From Blepharisma stoltei (taxonomy: Eukaryota; Ciliophora; Heterotrichea; Heterotrichida; Blepharismidae), in assembly GCA_914767885.1 (NCBI GenBank), contig CAJZBQ010000037.1, forward strand, positions 620,001 through 684,000: DNA of 64,000 bases. The letters run 5' to 3'. A program made the position numbers and the translations under genes. A model generated the notes under the pieces. That model worked only from the letters and a program-made list of their open reading frames with translations. It was not told where the DNA came from and did no database searches. Shown piece after piece: positions 9,210-19,413 of the stretch. Numbering within the stretch: position 1 is the stretch's first letter; every line of letters begins with the position of its first letter.

Positions 9210-12200
9210 TTATTCTTTTTTGGCTTTCTTTTTGTATTCATTATGTAAAAACTCTTCTTGCTCTTCAGGCAGCATCTTTTCCCATTCTCCTTGATAAATC
9301 TCTATAAACGGTATATCAGCAGCTTTCAATATGTTTTTCTTCATAATCCAGTATTTAAACATATCTTTTTCTCCAGTCCTGCTCTCATACCCATTGCTTT
9401 TATATAAGTAATGATCTTTGTCATATAAAAGTATTTCCTTTTGCCCGAGCTTCAAATCAAGCTTCATACCTAAAAAGTGTCTTTCCCTGTCATCAATATC
9501 AAAATGCAAATTCTTACTCCCTCCGTGTGCGACAAAAAAAATTGTTCGTTCGCGGAGGGGTTAATTTTTTTTATCGAAATTTAAAAATTCCTAATTCGCA
9601 AAAATTAGAAAGCAAATATTAATTTAATTTGTAAAATTTATGTTTTAAATGCGATTTTTTTTAAAAACAGAATTAGCAGAGATTTCATTATACTAATTAT
9701 CAACTATATAAATTTTTTTCCGTAAAAATTTTTGTTTGCTCACGGAGGGTGGTTTTTTAGGCAAAAAATAGGCATTTTTCTAATGGTTTTGTTCGCTCAC
9801 GGGGGGAGTTAGCTACCTCTTTTACACTTTCAAGGAACCCAGGTCTAATATCTGCGCGGAATCCCATTTTTTTGATAAAATTTTCTGATTTCCCCTTGAC
9901 TAAATTTTTCAATTTGTTCAAAAATACTTTATGCTTTGCACCCTGGGGAGGATTTAAAGCTAGTGCCTGCATTAATAGTCCATAATCAAAAGGATCAAGG
10001 CAGCGTGTTTGCTCCTTATCACTATAGTCTCTAGCCCTGCTTCACTTATTTAGCCTTAAGTCTATATCAACTCCTGGAAGTTCTAACAAAATTTGATAAA
10101 GTTTTTCATTCCAAATCTCTCGATCTTTAATTTCAAAAGCAGCCAGCCCCCATACCATTTCTGCTAGAGCAAACGCAGGGAAATTCTCGTCAAACCTAAA
10201 AAATGCGCTCATCACTCCTCTGAACCTAAAAACCACTCCAAAATTGGTCTGAACTCTTACCATCTCATTGCTTGTTATAAACTTCCTGATTTTCTGTAGC
10301 ATTTGCATGAAAAATTCTTCTTTTCCGATCATTCCAAATGCAAGAGTAGCTCTGGCAGTAGGCATTGGTGCGAAATTTTGCATGGACAAGTTCAAAACTT
10401 CTATGCATCTATTATAAAATGCGATAGATGCACAATTTAGCCTTAAAAATGCAAAAATTGGCCGAAACATATTAAACTCATTCAGCATCACAATTTTATC
10501 TATCATCTCTCCTTCAAATTTTTCAATTATTTCAGGTTTCTGCAAATACTTGTTTTCATACACAGTCGTTATTAAATCTAATAAATATGCTAAACTATAT
10601 ATCCTTTCTTCTGTAATAGATTCTTCAATTATTTTTATTAGCTCCTGCCTGCTGTTGAATCCATAAAAATTGTCTTTCTTATTCTTCTCCATAATTTTTT
10701 TAAGTTCTTTCATTCTGGCAGTTTCTTCATCTTGACTGAGGTTTTTTGCATATCCGTAAATCTGGTGTTCAAGGTCTTCTTCCTCAATTTCAATATTAGT
10801 AACTTCATTGCGTTTCATTTCTTCGTATTCGTCTCTAATTTCTTCTTGTCTTTCATCAACTAGTGTCTGGTCAAGCATAGGTAGCAACCCTACACCCCCA
10901 CCCCCCCCCCACCCCCCACCCCCACCCCCACCCCCACCCCCACCCCCACCCCCACCCCCACCCCCACCCCCCCCCCACCCCCCACCCCCACCCCCACCCC
11001 ACCCCCCACCCCCACCCCCACCCCCACCCCCACCCCCACCCCCACCCCCCCCCCCCACCCCCACCCCCACCCCACCCCCACCCCCACCCCCACCCCCACC
11101 CCCCCCACCCCCCTCAAAAAGAATATTTTAAATATAATCCAATTAAAGCGCTATATTGATAAATGAAGTCTATAAATTGCTTTAATAATTGCGATTAATT
11201 AATAAATTCAAATTAATTAAAAATTAATTAGGAAATATATTAAATTTGTTTTTTATATTTATAAATACAATGCCAAAGATATTGATAATGTCAGTAATTA
11301 TTAAATGAATCAAGCACAATACAATAACTACAGAGTGCAGCGAAGATGAATACAGTGTAGGTAACTTCAAGATGGATGTAATATGAGCTAATGCAGGATA
11401 TGCAGAAGATGGATAATTAGCTTAAATAATAGGTTTAAAAAGTAATCAATTCATAAAATAAAATTTTTGCGAATTCAAGTATTAATTTATATTCATATTT
11501 TCTTACATACCATGCCTATATCACATCTTGAGTTGCCATTATTCTTTTTTGATTGTTTTTTATAGCATTCCAAAACTTCTTCTCTTCTTCCTAACTATCT
11601 AACTCCCCCATTTAAATTTGGAACAAAAAATTTTGTTCCAATTTAAAGGGGGGTTAATTTTTTTTTTTAAAAAAAAATATCAATATAAAATTTTTTTTTA
11701 TAAAAAAAATTTATATAAAAATTCAAAAACTTATCGAATTAGATTAATAAATTTGTTTAATAAAATGCTATTTACTCTTTATCTTTTAAAACAAAGCAAG
11801 ATATAACTAAATTTTCATTATTAGTTAATACGCCACTATTAATTGGTATCAAAATTATTTACACAAAAATTATTATTTTTATTGATAAAAAATATTTAAA
11901 AACAAAAAATTTTAGAAAATTTATCGATCAAAGTGCTAATTTTGTTTAAATAATATGCTATTTATACTCTATTCTTTAAAATAAAGCAAGAAATTAGTAA
12001 AATTTAAAATTTATAATGAATTCTTATTGAATTTATATCAAAACTATTTAAATAAAAAATATCATTTTTATCAAAAAAGAATAAAAATTTTTTTGAAAAA
12101 TTTAGCAATTAAGGATAATAAATTTATTTAAATAAGATGATCTTTATACTCTTTTCTTTAAACAAGAACAAGATATAACTAAATTTTTGATTTTAGTTAA

Positions 12201-15018
12201 GAAGAAACATTTAACTTATATCAAAACCTTTTACATAAAAATTATTATAATTTTTTATTATAAAATTAAATTTTGTTTCAATTTAAAGGGGGTTAATTTA
12301 CCAAAAAAGTGGAAATTTTACCTATATTTCGTTCCGATTTTAAAGAGTGGGGGAGTAAGAGCATTTCTTTTATTATAATAATAATAATACTTCACAGTTT
12401 GAATTTTTTAATTGCATCGTTACAATGTTTTAGTGTTTTTTCATAACTCTTTTCTTTATAAAAGATAACTCCTATGCTATTGTATGCATCAGCATAATTT
12501 GGATCAACTCTGATAGCTTATTTATAGCATTCCATATCTTATTCTCTATTGCCTAACTTATATAGAGCATCTCTTTCATTTGAAAAGCAATGTGCTAATA
12601 AAAATAGTATTTGCTATTGTCAGTTTTACTTTTAGATCTCTAAATGGACTCTTTAGCCATTGTTCCACAAAGTTCATAAATATATACAGGATATACTGCT
12701 AATTAATACCAAAGATCATTATGCTTGTCAGCAAATTTCTTCAGATGTGGGGTTCTTAGTAGTTATAGGAAATTTTCACTACTCCTTAATCGATTGCGCT
12801 ACGCTATATGATATTGTATAAATCAGTAATTTTTAATATCTAAAATAATAATTTATTTATTATGCCTGCTCTAAATTAGCATTTGTGATATATCTATACT
12901 ATATTAAGGGGGGGGTGGGGGTGCCATCTGTGAAAAGGGGGGTGGGGGTGCCACTAAAAGGGGGGGGTGGGGGTACCATTAAAAAAGGGGGGGGGGGGGG
13001 GTGTAGGGTTGCTACCTGTGCTTGACCAAGTGCCTCATAATTTATGTTAGCCAACCTCTCTGCAGCTTTTTCATGAAATTTGGGGTTATTTGTCATTTGT
13101 GGTGGAAAGCATGAGATTATCTTCAGAATGTCTTCTGGATTGGTTTCTGGGTCCTCTAGCATTCCAAACGCAATGTCTTCAAGCATTTTCATCAGTTTTG
13201 GGTATACAATCCTTGAGTTATTGAGCTCGATCATAATAGCTTCTAAATACTCTGGAGCTGTCCAATTTCTTTTACGTACTTTATTTTCTATCGTAATAAT
13301 AAGCATTTTTATATGATGGACATTGTCATTCAGTTTTGGTGAAAGAAGCCAAACCATGTGTGCGAGCTCAATTTCAGTCGCGTCTTTCCAAAACTCGAAA
13401 ATTAGATCTTTTAGTTTTTGTTCAAGCTCTGGGAGCTGAAATGTATGTCTCGCAAATATGTTGAGCCATGCAAGCAAGATATCTAAATTTTTTGGCTGAT
13501 TTCGGTCGTTAATCAAATTAAGAAAATGCTGCTCAACCTTGAGCTTAAATTCTTTTGAAACATGCTCAGCACCAATGATATCTCGTGCAAGCTTGGTGGA
13601 GGATTTTAAAGAATTGAATTTTCCTTTATCGATGCATTTGGTCAGGACTTTTTCTGTACATTTTATCAATACTTGAATGTGCTCCTCGTGCTTTTCTTCT
13701 TCTAAAAAGATTAGGAAATGGGACACTATTCGTGGATTCATGCCCCAGAAATACTTATTTCTTACAACCAGCACACATAAAGTATTAATAAACAATGTGT
13801 CGCCCCATCCTTTGTGACGGAGAGCACGTGCTGTCCCAAATAGAGCTACAGGTGGAAGTTTTTCATATTCCTGAGGTGGGATCCATTTTAAGGACTCTAT
13901 TATATTGTCAATCAGCTCTTTGATTTTTGCGTCATAATAGGGGATCATTGAATAATGCGAGATAATAAATATTTTTTCTGGGAGTTTTAGCTTACTCTCT
14001 CCCCATTAAATTGGAACAAACTAATTTTGGAACAATTTTTTTTCAATAGGAAATTTTATATATGAAATATTATTATAAAATTATTTTTAACATATTTAAT
14101 GGGAAAAAAAAGCAAATAGAATATTATTTAAAACAGTTTTGACATTGAATTATTAATTCTTCATAAAATTAATTAAAATTCAAAAAATAATAAGGTTAAT
14201 TTACATTGTTTTAATTTTTAAAACTTTTTTATAGAGAAAAAAATTTAACCCCCTTTAAATTGGAACTTGATTTTGTTCAAATTTAAAGGGCGGAGTCAGA
14301 GTATTTTTTCAATAAAAATTGAGTCACTACTCGCCAGTAAGGCACAATATACGGTTCAATGTTGAGGGTGTCATTCATAGCTATATTAGATGAGAGTTCT
14401 ATTACCCCATGCAAAGAGAAATCATCAGCTCTATTAGCCAAATCTCCAACTAAAAATTTCACAGCGTCAGCTGACTCTGGATCTAGCCTTTGTACGTCAA
14501 GATAAGGTATTTCTTTGGAAAGTTTCAAATATTCTTCTTCAGTTAAAGACTTCTTTTTCGCATCATTCAGAACTTCAATCCCTTTTTCCCATTTCTCTCA
14601 GTCTATAATCGCATGACACCTGAATATTTTTTTTCCTTATTTTTTTAGCATTTTTTTATACTAATTTTTTTTATCCTATTTTTATCAACTATTTTTTTAG
14701 CCTATTTTATAATTATTTTTAATCTTTATTAGTCAATTTGCTTGGAAAAGACTGCATATTTACTATTTCAATCCATTTTAGTCTATTATTTTCTAAAAAA
14801 TTATATTAAAATTTTTAGCCAAAAAAAACTTTATAGTTCAGGTGTCATGAGAAGGAACCGTCTCAGTACTTGCCGTCTTGTTCTCCATCTTGATCAGATG
14901 TTTCAAGATCTGGGACTGTGGTGGAAAACTTAAAATTGATTGGCTTTGTGAGCAAATTTCGTGAAATCAAGCTTTGAGATGGGATACGAGCGGCACGCGT
15001 GAATATCCACCTGAACAT
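9210..15018 (-). CDS. Mitochondrial RAP-domain (FASTK-like) protein, split by four inserts
   Basis: One gene of about 880 codons, rebuilt from five exonic blocks. The ATG at 15018 starts MFRWIFTRAARIPSQSLISR, an Arg/Ser-rich, acid-free leader typical of mitochondrial import. The middle is a run of helical repeats (13948-10042). The C-terminus, from HFDIDDRERHFLG to FIEIYQGEWEKM, is a RAP domain as found in FASTK-type RNA-binding proteins, which act in organelle RNA processing. In-frame joins: HLNY/SDWEKW at the 209-bp IES, YSE/LKLPEK at 13995-14295, GQAQVPMLDQ at the 2.1-kb IES, and EVAKNLHFD at 9517-9808. UGA-coded Trp appears several times (LNKWSRARD). A 17-nt GT-AG candidate intron (GTGTCATGCGATTATAG, 14604-14620) is needed at the first joint. 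Confidence 0.82.
9517..9808 (-). mobile_element. Family-1 MITE inside the RAP gene (TTA duplication)
   Basis: The element lies between TTA at 9514-9516 and 9809-9811, with its hairpin end at the left (CTCCCTCCGTGTGCG...TTGTTCGTTCGCGGAGG). Removal with one TTA kept joins SVKEVA to KNLHFDIDD in frame, in the middle of the RAP domain. Confidence 0.9.
10889..11115 (+). repeat. (CCCCCA)n microsatellite, about 225 bp
   Basis: A near-perfect tandem array of CCCCCA with a few CCCC and longer C-run variants, at the left end of the 2.1-kb IES. A shorter, diverged complement (GGGGGTGCCA units) sits at the right end (12906-13004). It gives artificial poly-Pro and poly-Gly reading frames. The unit does not match the CCCTAACA-type repeat reported for heterotrich telomeres. 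Confidence 0.95.
11515..12800 (-). pseudogene. Decayed TPR-repeat gene fragment inside the 2.1-kb IES
   Basis: On the minus strand, 12600-12405 translates as a TPR-like stretch: AIRVDPNYADAYNSIGVIFY, then KEKSYEKTLKHCNDAIKKF. TAA stops stand where TPR consensus allows Gln or acidic residues. A further piece (ECYKKQSKK) lies left of the family-2 element at 11515-11600. Stops and the inserted element mean it cannot encode a protein. It is probably a captured gene fragment drifting in germline-only DNA. Confidence 0.55.
11603..12355 (-). mobile_element. Family-2 element (753 bp) with TAA duplication, nested in an IES
   Basis: TAA at 11600-11602 and 12356-12358 flank it. Termini read CTCCCCCATTTAAATTTGG at the left, followed at once by its complement (a hairpin), and a decayed TTTAAAGAGTGGGGGAG at the right, with an extra internal copy about 75 bp in. 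The layout is that of family 1 with a different 17-bp motif (TTTAAATTGGAACAAAA). The interior is extremely AT-rich, has repeated blocks of about 200 bp and no coding potential. Confidence 0.85.
13995..14295. mobile_element. Family-2 element (301 bp) with TTA/TCA flanks in the RAP gene
   Basis: Terminal motifs CTCTCCCCATTAAATTGG and TTTAAAGGGCGGAG are flanked by TTA (13992-13994) and TCA (14296-14298). Only a cut at this 3-bp repeat restores frame (KKYSELKLPEK). TA-based joins place a stop or shift the frame. The right flank has no TA at all. Confidence 0.8.
14625..14833. other. 209-bp IES in the RAP gene
   Basis: The TA at 14625-14626 and 14834-14835 are embedded in an inverted repeat (CATGACACCTGAA left, TTCAGGTGTCATG right). 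Deleting to one TA and splicing the adjacent 17-nt GT-AG candidate gives GSFSWHLNYSDWEKW. The interior is AT-rich with TTTTTTTAGCNTATTTT-like repeats. Confidence 0.65.
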
Positions 15019-15330
15019 TTTAATAATAAATGGAAATCGATTAAATGTTATATTATTGGATAATGCATTTTATCCTTTAATCCTTCTTCTTTAAATAGAA
15101 ACAAGAAATTTTCTTCAATTTAAAAGTTGGGTTATAAAATTTTTTAAAAATAAAATAAAATTCAATTTTTTGAATTTTATGATAAAATGATTTAAAATAA
15201 AAAAATTTATCTAGTGTGCCGATGTTTAAAATACAATTATAATTGCACTACCTACTGAAAAACAATTCAAATGCTGCTAACTAAAAATAGGAAATTTTCT
15301 TCCTAACTGACTATATCTGAAGTGATTTAG
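15019..15330. other. AT-rich spacer between RAP and acyltransferase genes
   Basis: I see no gene or clear element. The stretch holds the RAP gene leader and the 3' flank of the acyltransferase gene. A phrase near 15110 (CTTCAATTTAAAAGTTGGG) is faintly like a family-2 terminus and may be a decayed relic. Confidence 0.5.
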
Positions 15331-17735
15331 TTAAAGGCTGAAGAATAATTGATTTATTTTGCTGATCTTCCGATGGCTTATAGAGGTTTCCTCTATATAG
15401 CGCTAAAAGCGCAGACATTTTCCCAGGAGCTTTCCAAGTTCGTCGGACCAAATCGCTTTTTGGTCCGACCAAGGCATTGATTTGGTGCAACCTACCGATA
15501 AATTCCGATCAGAATTTATCGGCCTTTACAGCGCCAAACATAGGAAACTTCTATAGCTCTAATTGAAGAAAATGCTAGCTTTTCTATAGCCAAAGCAGGC
15601 ATTTCAATCATTAGCACAAATGGAATCGCAATTATATAAGAAATGACAAAGAAAAATATCGCATCACGGATTCAAGTAAATTCACTTAAGATTGTAGCCA
15701 CTTTTTGGCTCCTATAAATGATATCAAGGATGTTATAGTGGATTAAATAAACACAGTAGGTCATTCTTGCGAGTGGAGTTCATATGTCCCAGGAAAGTAC
15801 TCAAGTAATCCAATTAAAGTGTCCAAGAAGTGCTGGCAGCAGGACTAAAGTAATCCCCAAGCCAAAAGTTACTTTATTGAAGGCAATAAAAGCAACATTC
15901 TCTGAATCAGTTCAATGCGGGTATGTAAGACCTTTCCCGGGGTGCTTAAAAGTGTCATACAATACAAAAATATTGATATTAATCAATGCTAGTCCTATAA
16001 AGCCAGCAATATACCTGAAATAAATATTTTCAAATTTTTTAGCAACCCAGATCGCTGTTGAATCATAGGTAATTTGCTTATCTTGGAATTTTCTGTATGA
16101 ATATAAGATTAAGCCTGATATTATTCCAAGACCGTAAGGCCCGATTCTGCAATAAGGTTTTACATAGTAGTACCAATATCCATTTTGTCCACTTTCAGCT
16201 GCAATTGGTACAGCATTGAGATTGAAATGATTAGCTATAAGGCCTGAGCTTAAAATTGACAGAATGTTCATTAAAATCACTGAAACCCACCCAAATGATC
16301 TATGGTATTTGTGGTAAAGCCAAAGGATTGGGGGAGTAATTATGAAAAATTGCATATCATTAGCTAAATATCATGCTTGGCCTAAACAAGTGCTGGATTT
16401 TCAGTTGGGAACAAAATTATTTACGTATAAGATATCAGTTCACCAATACTTTTTGCAAGGATCGTTTATGGAATTTCCTCTATATCACAGTGGGCCATTC
16501 CCGATGTGCTTTTGGAGAGACCAATAGAATAAAATCACAAATAAGTATAAAGGAGTTAGACGGAGGTATCTATGAACATAAATCATGATCCAATTCGCTT
16601 TCTTACTATCTTAGGATATCTATATATTGACCTAAAGCTATGTGTATACTTCATATAAGTTATAAAATAATTCATTAAAAATTAAAATTAACTGGAAAAT
16701 CAAATAGATCATAAATTTTATGAGTCCTTTATCGTTTAGCTTAGTTAGGAGAATTAATTTCAGCTATCAACAAATATGCAACTAATAGCCCAGCAAGCCA
16801 AAAAAAAGTATCAACTGATACTTCTCCACTCGCAGGAATAATCATATCAGAGCTCTTCAAAATATCAATAAAATGGTCACCATTCGAAATCACTGCCTCT
16901 GTTCAAAGCAATAAACACGTATGGCCAAGAATAACCCATCCAATTGAAAGGACCCTGACACTGTTTAATAACTCTAACGTATCTTTTTTCCCTAATCTTT
17001 CTTGGCTTCTGCTTATAAATAGTTTTTTTAAATTGGTAATCATTGAAAAACAAAGCAAGTATTTAATAGCCAAAGATCTCTCTTGTGGCTCAGAGCCAAG
17101 CTTATCTATACTTTGGGGTTTTGATATCTCGTAATACTCTAAAATAGTGGCGGATAAGCATATAAAAGCAATAATTGCAATAAAAATTATCATTAATATT
17201 GCACCGGCTGAATAATCGCTGAAATTGTCATCAATGTATTCTTTGGGGAAAACTATTGGAGTATTTGGATACTGAGTAAGAATTTTCTGGGAATTTTGGG
17301 ATTTTAGGGCAGATGGTAATTGGTGAAAAAAACTTGAATTTGTCAATATTTGGATATAATCCTCCTCTGTACACTCTTATTAGGTGTTTAGCATATAAAC
17401 TGATAAGATTAATAGCATAACATAAAAAATTTAATTTTTAACAGATTAATTCAAGAAAATATACAAACTTTTGGCCCACAAAGAGTAATAACCATAAACG
17501 GAAACACTATCTCAATTACAGTGTATTTTGCAATCGAAATATCCGTGCAGGGATCATATTCACCTAAGTTATTAATCATAAACCCTGAGTATCTAAACAT
17601 CTTTGTATAGTCAGATGGGTTGGGATCAAGAATTCCTTCAGCTCCTTTCAAAACTTTTGCTCACTCCATCTCGCATTCCTTTAAGCTTGATTGAGAAAAA
17701 GCTAATGAGAAGATTAACATGAGAACCTGCCACAT
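15331..17735 (-). CDS. NRF-6/acyltransferase-3 family membrane protein
   Basis: Start ATG at 17735 gives a signal peptide (MWQVLMLIFSLAFSQSS) followed by an NRF-type Cys-containing ectodomain (SGFMINNLGEYDPC, LCGPKVC). The acyltransferase-3 part follows: LLNSVRVLSIGWVILGHT, FFWLAGLLVAYLL, VHRYLRLTPLYLFV and WYLANDMQFFIITP, with about ten membrane segments. It probably transfers acyl groups across a membrane; the substrate is unknown. Three IESs must be removed: 17355-17461 (107 bp, VCIQILTN), 16604-16745 (142 bp, NSPKKANW) and 15379-15551 (173 bp, near the C-terminus, SIRAISHRK). Trp is repeatedly coded by UGA (YWWTDIL, PNWKSST). The stop TAA lies at 15331-15333. Confidence 0.85.
15379..15551. 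other. 173-bp IES with inverted ends and internal hairpins
   Basis: Bounded by TA. The ends match as imperfect inverted repeats (TAGAGGTTTCCTCTATA left, AGGAAACTTCTATAG right). Inside are two strong hairpins: TCGGACCAAA/TTTGGTCCGA and CGATAAATTCC/GAATTTATCG. Removal extends the acyltransferase gene by about 15 codons to TAA. Confidence 0.7.
16604..16745. other. 142-bp IES in the acyltransferase gene
   Basis: AT-rich insert with several stops. The TA at 16604-16605 and 16746-16747 give an in-frame join between LLIAEINSP and KKANWIMIYVHRY, restoring the conserved membrane-segment order. Confidence 0.75.
17355..17461. other. 107-bp IES in the acyltransferase gene
   Basis: TA at 17355-17356 and 17462-17463. 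The insert carries stops, and deletion joins GPKVCI to QILTNSSFF in frame. No inverted ends are visible. Confidence 0.75.
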
Positions 17736-18324
17736 TTTTATTCTTGTAAGCAAAAATCAGAATATGGAGAGAAATTATTTTTAGAAATAGGTGAAGAATT
17801 ATTTGCAAAAAATTTTATCATTTTTGTTTACAGTATTTTAAGTTAAATTTTCAAAATTAGAATAATATATCCCGTTTTTTATATTTGATCTTAAAAAATA
17901 ATAATAATTTAGCCAAAAATTGCAATCTCTTTTTGAGTATCCAAAAAATGTTTGCATCTATAAGCCATTATGAAAGTTTATCAATTTTATAAAAAAATAA
18001 TTATATGCCTTAAATCATTACAAGTAAATGCAGATGATGGCAAATAAATAAATAAATAAATAAAGCGCATTAATCCTACGCATTTGCTTTAAATGGGAAT
18101 AATAGCTGTTTTAACTATAGCAGTTTGAACCAAAAGCAATTAAAATTTTAGGTTTATTTAAAATGGTCTTCAAGTGGCAAACTATATCAATCGCTGCCAA
18201 TGCTATAAATATTGTTTGAAAGGCTAAATTATAAGAATTTTGAATCTCTGATTGAAAATTGATATAATAAGCTAGCAGGTTTCATTATATTGAATAAGCG
18301 ATATTTTAATTTTAATCATCCATT
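17736..18324. other. AT-rich spacer between divergent genes
   Basis: It separates the divergently transcribed acyltransferase gene and the small CaaX gene. It contains only AT-rich sequence and a short AAAT tandem run near 18045-18065. No motif is strong enough to be called a promoter. Confidence 0.6.
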
Positions 18325-18543
18325 ATGAACTCAAAAAGGACTTTATCAAGTATGCCAAGCGACAACATGAGCATTGTTTCCTGTTACAATATAGAATCTT
18401 GTAACACAACTCAAAAAACTCCAACTGTCCTTGAATATTCCTTCGAGTCCCAGCTCATATCAAGATCAACTGCTCGAAAAAGCAATTTTTCATTAACAAG
18501 CTACTCCAAAGCTGAGACAAGCTGCAAGTGCTCAGTTTTCTAA
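18325..18543 (+). CDS. Small Ser/Thr-rich protein with C-terminal CaaX box
   Basis: A 72-codon frame starting ATG after CATTT-type leader sequence and ending in TAA. It is rich in Ser and Thr. The last residues are CKCSVF, so CSVF would be a CaaX-type prenylation signal with a second Cys just before it for possible palmitoylation. No TM segment or fold is recognised. The short length and lack of homology limit confidence. The intact frame, composition and lipidation motif exactly at the stop codon support a real gene. Confidence 0.5.
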   Translation: MNSKRTLSSMPSDNMSIVSCYNIESCNTTQKTPTVLEYSFESQLISRSTARKSNFSLTSYSKAETSCKCSVF

Positions 18544-18616
18544 AAATTTAAAGCTGCTAATTTATCTAAATCTTTAATCTATTTTATTTTCGAAACTCTA
18601 TAAGTTAAGTTATAAT

Positions 18617-19413
18617 ATGGATCCTGGCCGTGAAGCTACTGGAAACAATTGTCTATACTGTTTATTTCTTACCTCAGCCGTCTCTTTACTGATAGTTGGG
18701 CTCGGAAATATTGCTGGAGGTGTCGCAGTCTGGAATAAAGCTGAAAGCTTCAATTGGTACAATGGAGCTTATATCATCCTAGGCGGTGTTTTGACATTAC
18801 TTGTAATTCTATCAGGAACAACTCGAAAATCAATGGCTTGAATCTCGATTTATTTGTTTTTGCTTTTAGCCTGCCTATGTGCAGAAATTGGATTTACTTT
18901 GGGAATAAAAAATTTATAAAGTTTGTTATGACTACAGAATTTTTTTTAAAAAAATCCACATAAAAAAATTTTATGCACCGAAGATAAGAGATAAAGTATA
19001 AATATATTAGCAAATTATTAAAATTCGTATTAGAATTAAACAGAGTAGATTTTCCAGTAATATCTAAAGTTAATAATTTTTATTTTCTCAATTTTCAGTA
19101 AATTTTTAATTTTTATAATTAATGATTAGGGAGTTGGGAATTTATTTTTTATTCAGATTATGAATCAATATTAGGAGAAGAGTATGCAAACGCTATCAGA
19201 TATTCAATGCTAGCTGGATGTGTCATTGTTTTAGTATGCTTTTTAATCGGATGCTGGTATAGAGGCAGCTTGAGAAATGCAGTGTTTTATAAAGAAAATG
19301 AGCACCTATTGAATCCAAGAGATGTAAAATTTGAGACACCACGAACAGATGCGAAAAGAGAAGAAATGGCAAATAAATATGACAAATTAAAAGAAAAATG
19401 GGAAAAAGCATAA
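18617..19413 (+). CDS. Four-transmembrane (tetraspanin-like) small membrane protein
   Basis: With UGA as Trp (KSMAWISIY) and a 242-bp IES removed (18917-19158, joining GIKNL to YESILGEEYA), the gene encodes about 184 residues. Hydrophobic segments: LFLTSAVSLLIVGLGNIAGG, GAYIILGGVLTLLVIL, SIYLFLLLACLCAEIGF and MLAGCVIVLVCFLIGCW. A charged cytosolic tail (KREEMANKYDKLKEKWEKA) follows. The arrangement of two close helices, a third, a loop and a fourth resembles tetraspanins. The large Cys-rich loop is missing, so the family is only suggested. Its last 27 nt may overlap the 3' end of the convergent ankyrin gene. Confidence 0.7.
18917..19158. other. 242-bp IES in the four-TM gene
   Basis: AT-rich sequence full of stops, bounded by TA at 18917-18918 and 19159-19160. 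The deletion joins GIKNLYES in frame between the third and fourth membrane segments. Confidence 0.7.

Larger units (their letters stand above)
10882..13012. other. 2131-bp IES with about 20-bp terminal inverted repeats
   Basis: TA at 10882-10883 and 13013-13014 bound the insert. The ends are inverted repeats (TAGCAACCCTACACCCCC on the left, its complement on the right). Deletion leaving one TA joins LGQAQ-V-PMLDQ in frame in the RAP gene. Inside, in order: a CCCCCA microsatellite, AT-rich sequence, a decayed TPR fragment broken by a family-2 element (11603-12355), more AT-rich sequence and a second G-rich tract at 12906-13004. It is the largest single eliminated unit inferred here and is itself composite. 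Confidence 0.85.

Noticed and set aside
10889..11115. Possible internal telomere tract
   Set aside because: The unit CCCCCA does not match the CCCTAACA-type heterotrich telomere repeat, and coding sequence of the same gene continues on both sides.
10808..11131. Long poly-Pro and poly-Gly/Val reading frames on both strands
   Set aside because: They are translations of the CCCCCA microsatellite inside an eliminated segment, not genes.
11515..12800. TAA as a Gln codon in the TPR fragment (foreign ciliate code)
   Set aside because: Tempting because stops fall at plausible Gln positions, but other decay and the IES location explain it better as a pseudogene.
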